A stretch of 64,000 bases of DNA from an uncultured Paracoccaceae bacterium. Lineage in GTDB: Bacteria > Pseudomonadota > Alphaproteobacteria > Rhodobacterales > Rhodobacteraceae. Made by a program: the position numbers and the translations under genes. This document shows, in pieces, positions 63,366-64,000 of the stretch. The stretch covers positions 124,001 through 188,000 of the forward strand of contig CANMMF010000006.1 in assembly GCA_947498985.1 (NCBI GenBank), read 5' to 3'. Every line of letters starts with the position of its first letter. Within the stretch, counting starts at the first letter, position 1. Under the pieces are notes generated by a model, which was not told the DNA's origin, searched no databases, and was given only the letters and a program-made list of their open reading frames with translations.

Positions 63366-64000
63366 ATGCCTGAGACGACCGAAAAACCCAAGAGTTTTCA
63401 GGAGATCATCCTGAGGTTGCAGGCCTATTGGGCGGACAAGGGCTGCGCCGTGCTGCAACCTTACGACATGGAAGTGGGCGCGGGCACCTTCCACCCGGCC
63501 ACCACGCTGCGCGCGCTCGGCTCCAAACCCTGGGCCGCGGCCTATGTGCAGCCCTCGCGCCGTCCCACCGACGGGCGTTATGGCGAGAACCCCAACCGAC
63601 TGCAGCATTACTACCAGTTCCAGGTGATCATCAAACCCAGCCCGCCGGATCTGCAGGCGCTCTATCTCGGCTCGCTCGACGCCATCGGAATCGACGCGGG
63701 TCTGCATGACGTGCGCTTTGTCGAGGATGACTGGGAAAGCCCGACGCTGGGCGCCTGGGGCCTGGGCTGGGAGGTCTGGTGCGACGGCATGGAAGTCAGC
63801 CAGTTCACCTATTTCCAGCAGGTCGGCGGCCATGATTGCGCGCCGGTCTCGGGCGAGCTGACCTACGGGCTGGAGCGGCTGGCGATGTATGTGCTGGGCG
63901 TCGATCACGTGATGGACATGCCGTTCAACGCCCCCGACGCGCCACAGCCGCTGAGCTATGGCGACGTCTTCCGCCAGACCGAGCAGGAATACAGCCGCTG
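63366..64000 (+). CDS. glyQ: Glycyl-tRNA synthetase alpha subunit (5' part)
   Basis: The first 211 codons of GlyQ; the gene runs past the window end. Recognisable segments are [74 protein letters not shown] and [24 protein letters not shown]. It forms an alpha2beta2 enzyme with GlyS and charges tRNA-Gly. The ATG at 63366 gives the standard N-terminus. Confidence 0.96.
   Translation, partial: MPETTEKPKSFQEIILRLQAYWADKGCAVLQPYDMEVGAGTFHPATTLRALGSKPWAAAYVQPSRRPTDGRYGENPNRLQHYYQFQVIIKPSPPDLQALYLGSLDAIGIDAGLHDVRFVEDDWESPTLGAWGLGWEVWCDGMEVSQFTYFQQVGGHDCAPVSGELTYGLERLAMYVLGVDHVMDMPFNAPDAPQPLSYGDVFRQTEQEYSR

Overview
The window looks like a chromosomal segment of a marine Rhodobacteraceae (Roseobacter-group) alphaproteobacterium. 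The basis is the high G+C of most of the sequence, the solitary ctaD gene followed by a DUF2244 gene, the tandem Lrp genes divergent from ilvC, a PhoX-type phosphatase with a Tat leader, and the many uptake operons for small organic compounds. No 16S rRNA or other strong taxonomic marker is present, so genus is not assigned.

Positions 1-14000 hold two catabolic and uptake cassettes. The first (2-6003, plus strand) is one operon with overlapping genes: a sugar-type ABC permease end and its ATPase, a DapA-family aldolase, two SDR dehydrogenases, a class III aminotransferase and a NodB-type deacetylase. The second is built around a PotDABC-like transporter (8894-12796). A glutamine-synthetase-like ligase precedes it, a proline-racemase-like enzyme follows it, and divergent amide and formamide hydrolases lie upstream. 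Positions 14173-19419 carry a Fe(III) uptake pair (binding protein and fused permease, convergent), a TetA-like MFS exporter and a LysR regulator whose reading frame has no normal start codon. Positions 19552-24328 carry a secreted SnoaL-like protein, a large RTX calcium-binding protein and a DUF6880 protein.

Positions 24400-39200 are an accessory region, visibly less G+C rich and full of insertion sequence debris. It contains a decayed IS110 transposase invaded by an IS3 fragment, a second IS3 tip in the opposite orientation at 36156, two direct copies of an IS110-linked 3' segment (25321 and 31280), an IS21 remnant, and an IS5-family element (38126-39037) with CTAG target duplications. Between these lie two cargo modules: a glycoside hydrolase/ABC/LacI cassette (25573-31074) and a tight six-gene operon (31587-36028) joining a MacB/LolD-like ABC pair to a ZnuA-like binding protein and a DUF4198 protein, probably for metal uptake. 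A tRNA-Leu(GAG) gene at 39105 marks the right edge.

From 39290 on the sequence returns to core genes: DUF2306, LytTR, lipB, phoX, ctaD, DUF2244, yqeY-like, carA, a glycosyltransferase, ubiH-like, Lrp pair, ilvC, hemerythrin-like, DMT exporter, a degenerate trypsin-like protein and the start of glyQ. Readable regulatory sites include a three-heptamer Pho box before phoX and an FnrL-type box before ctaD.

The most unusual non-coding structures are an array of nine short hairpins with 27-29 nt period that begins inside the lipB stop region (41326-41563), and two copies of a ~42 nt double-hairpin element inserted into the IS5 transposase gene (38464 and 38868), whose stems differ by compensating base changes.
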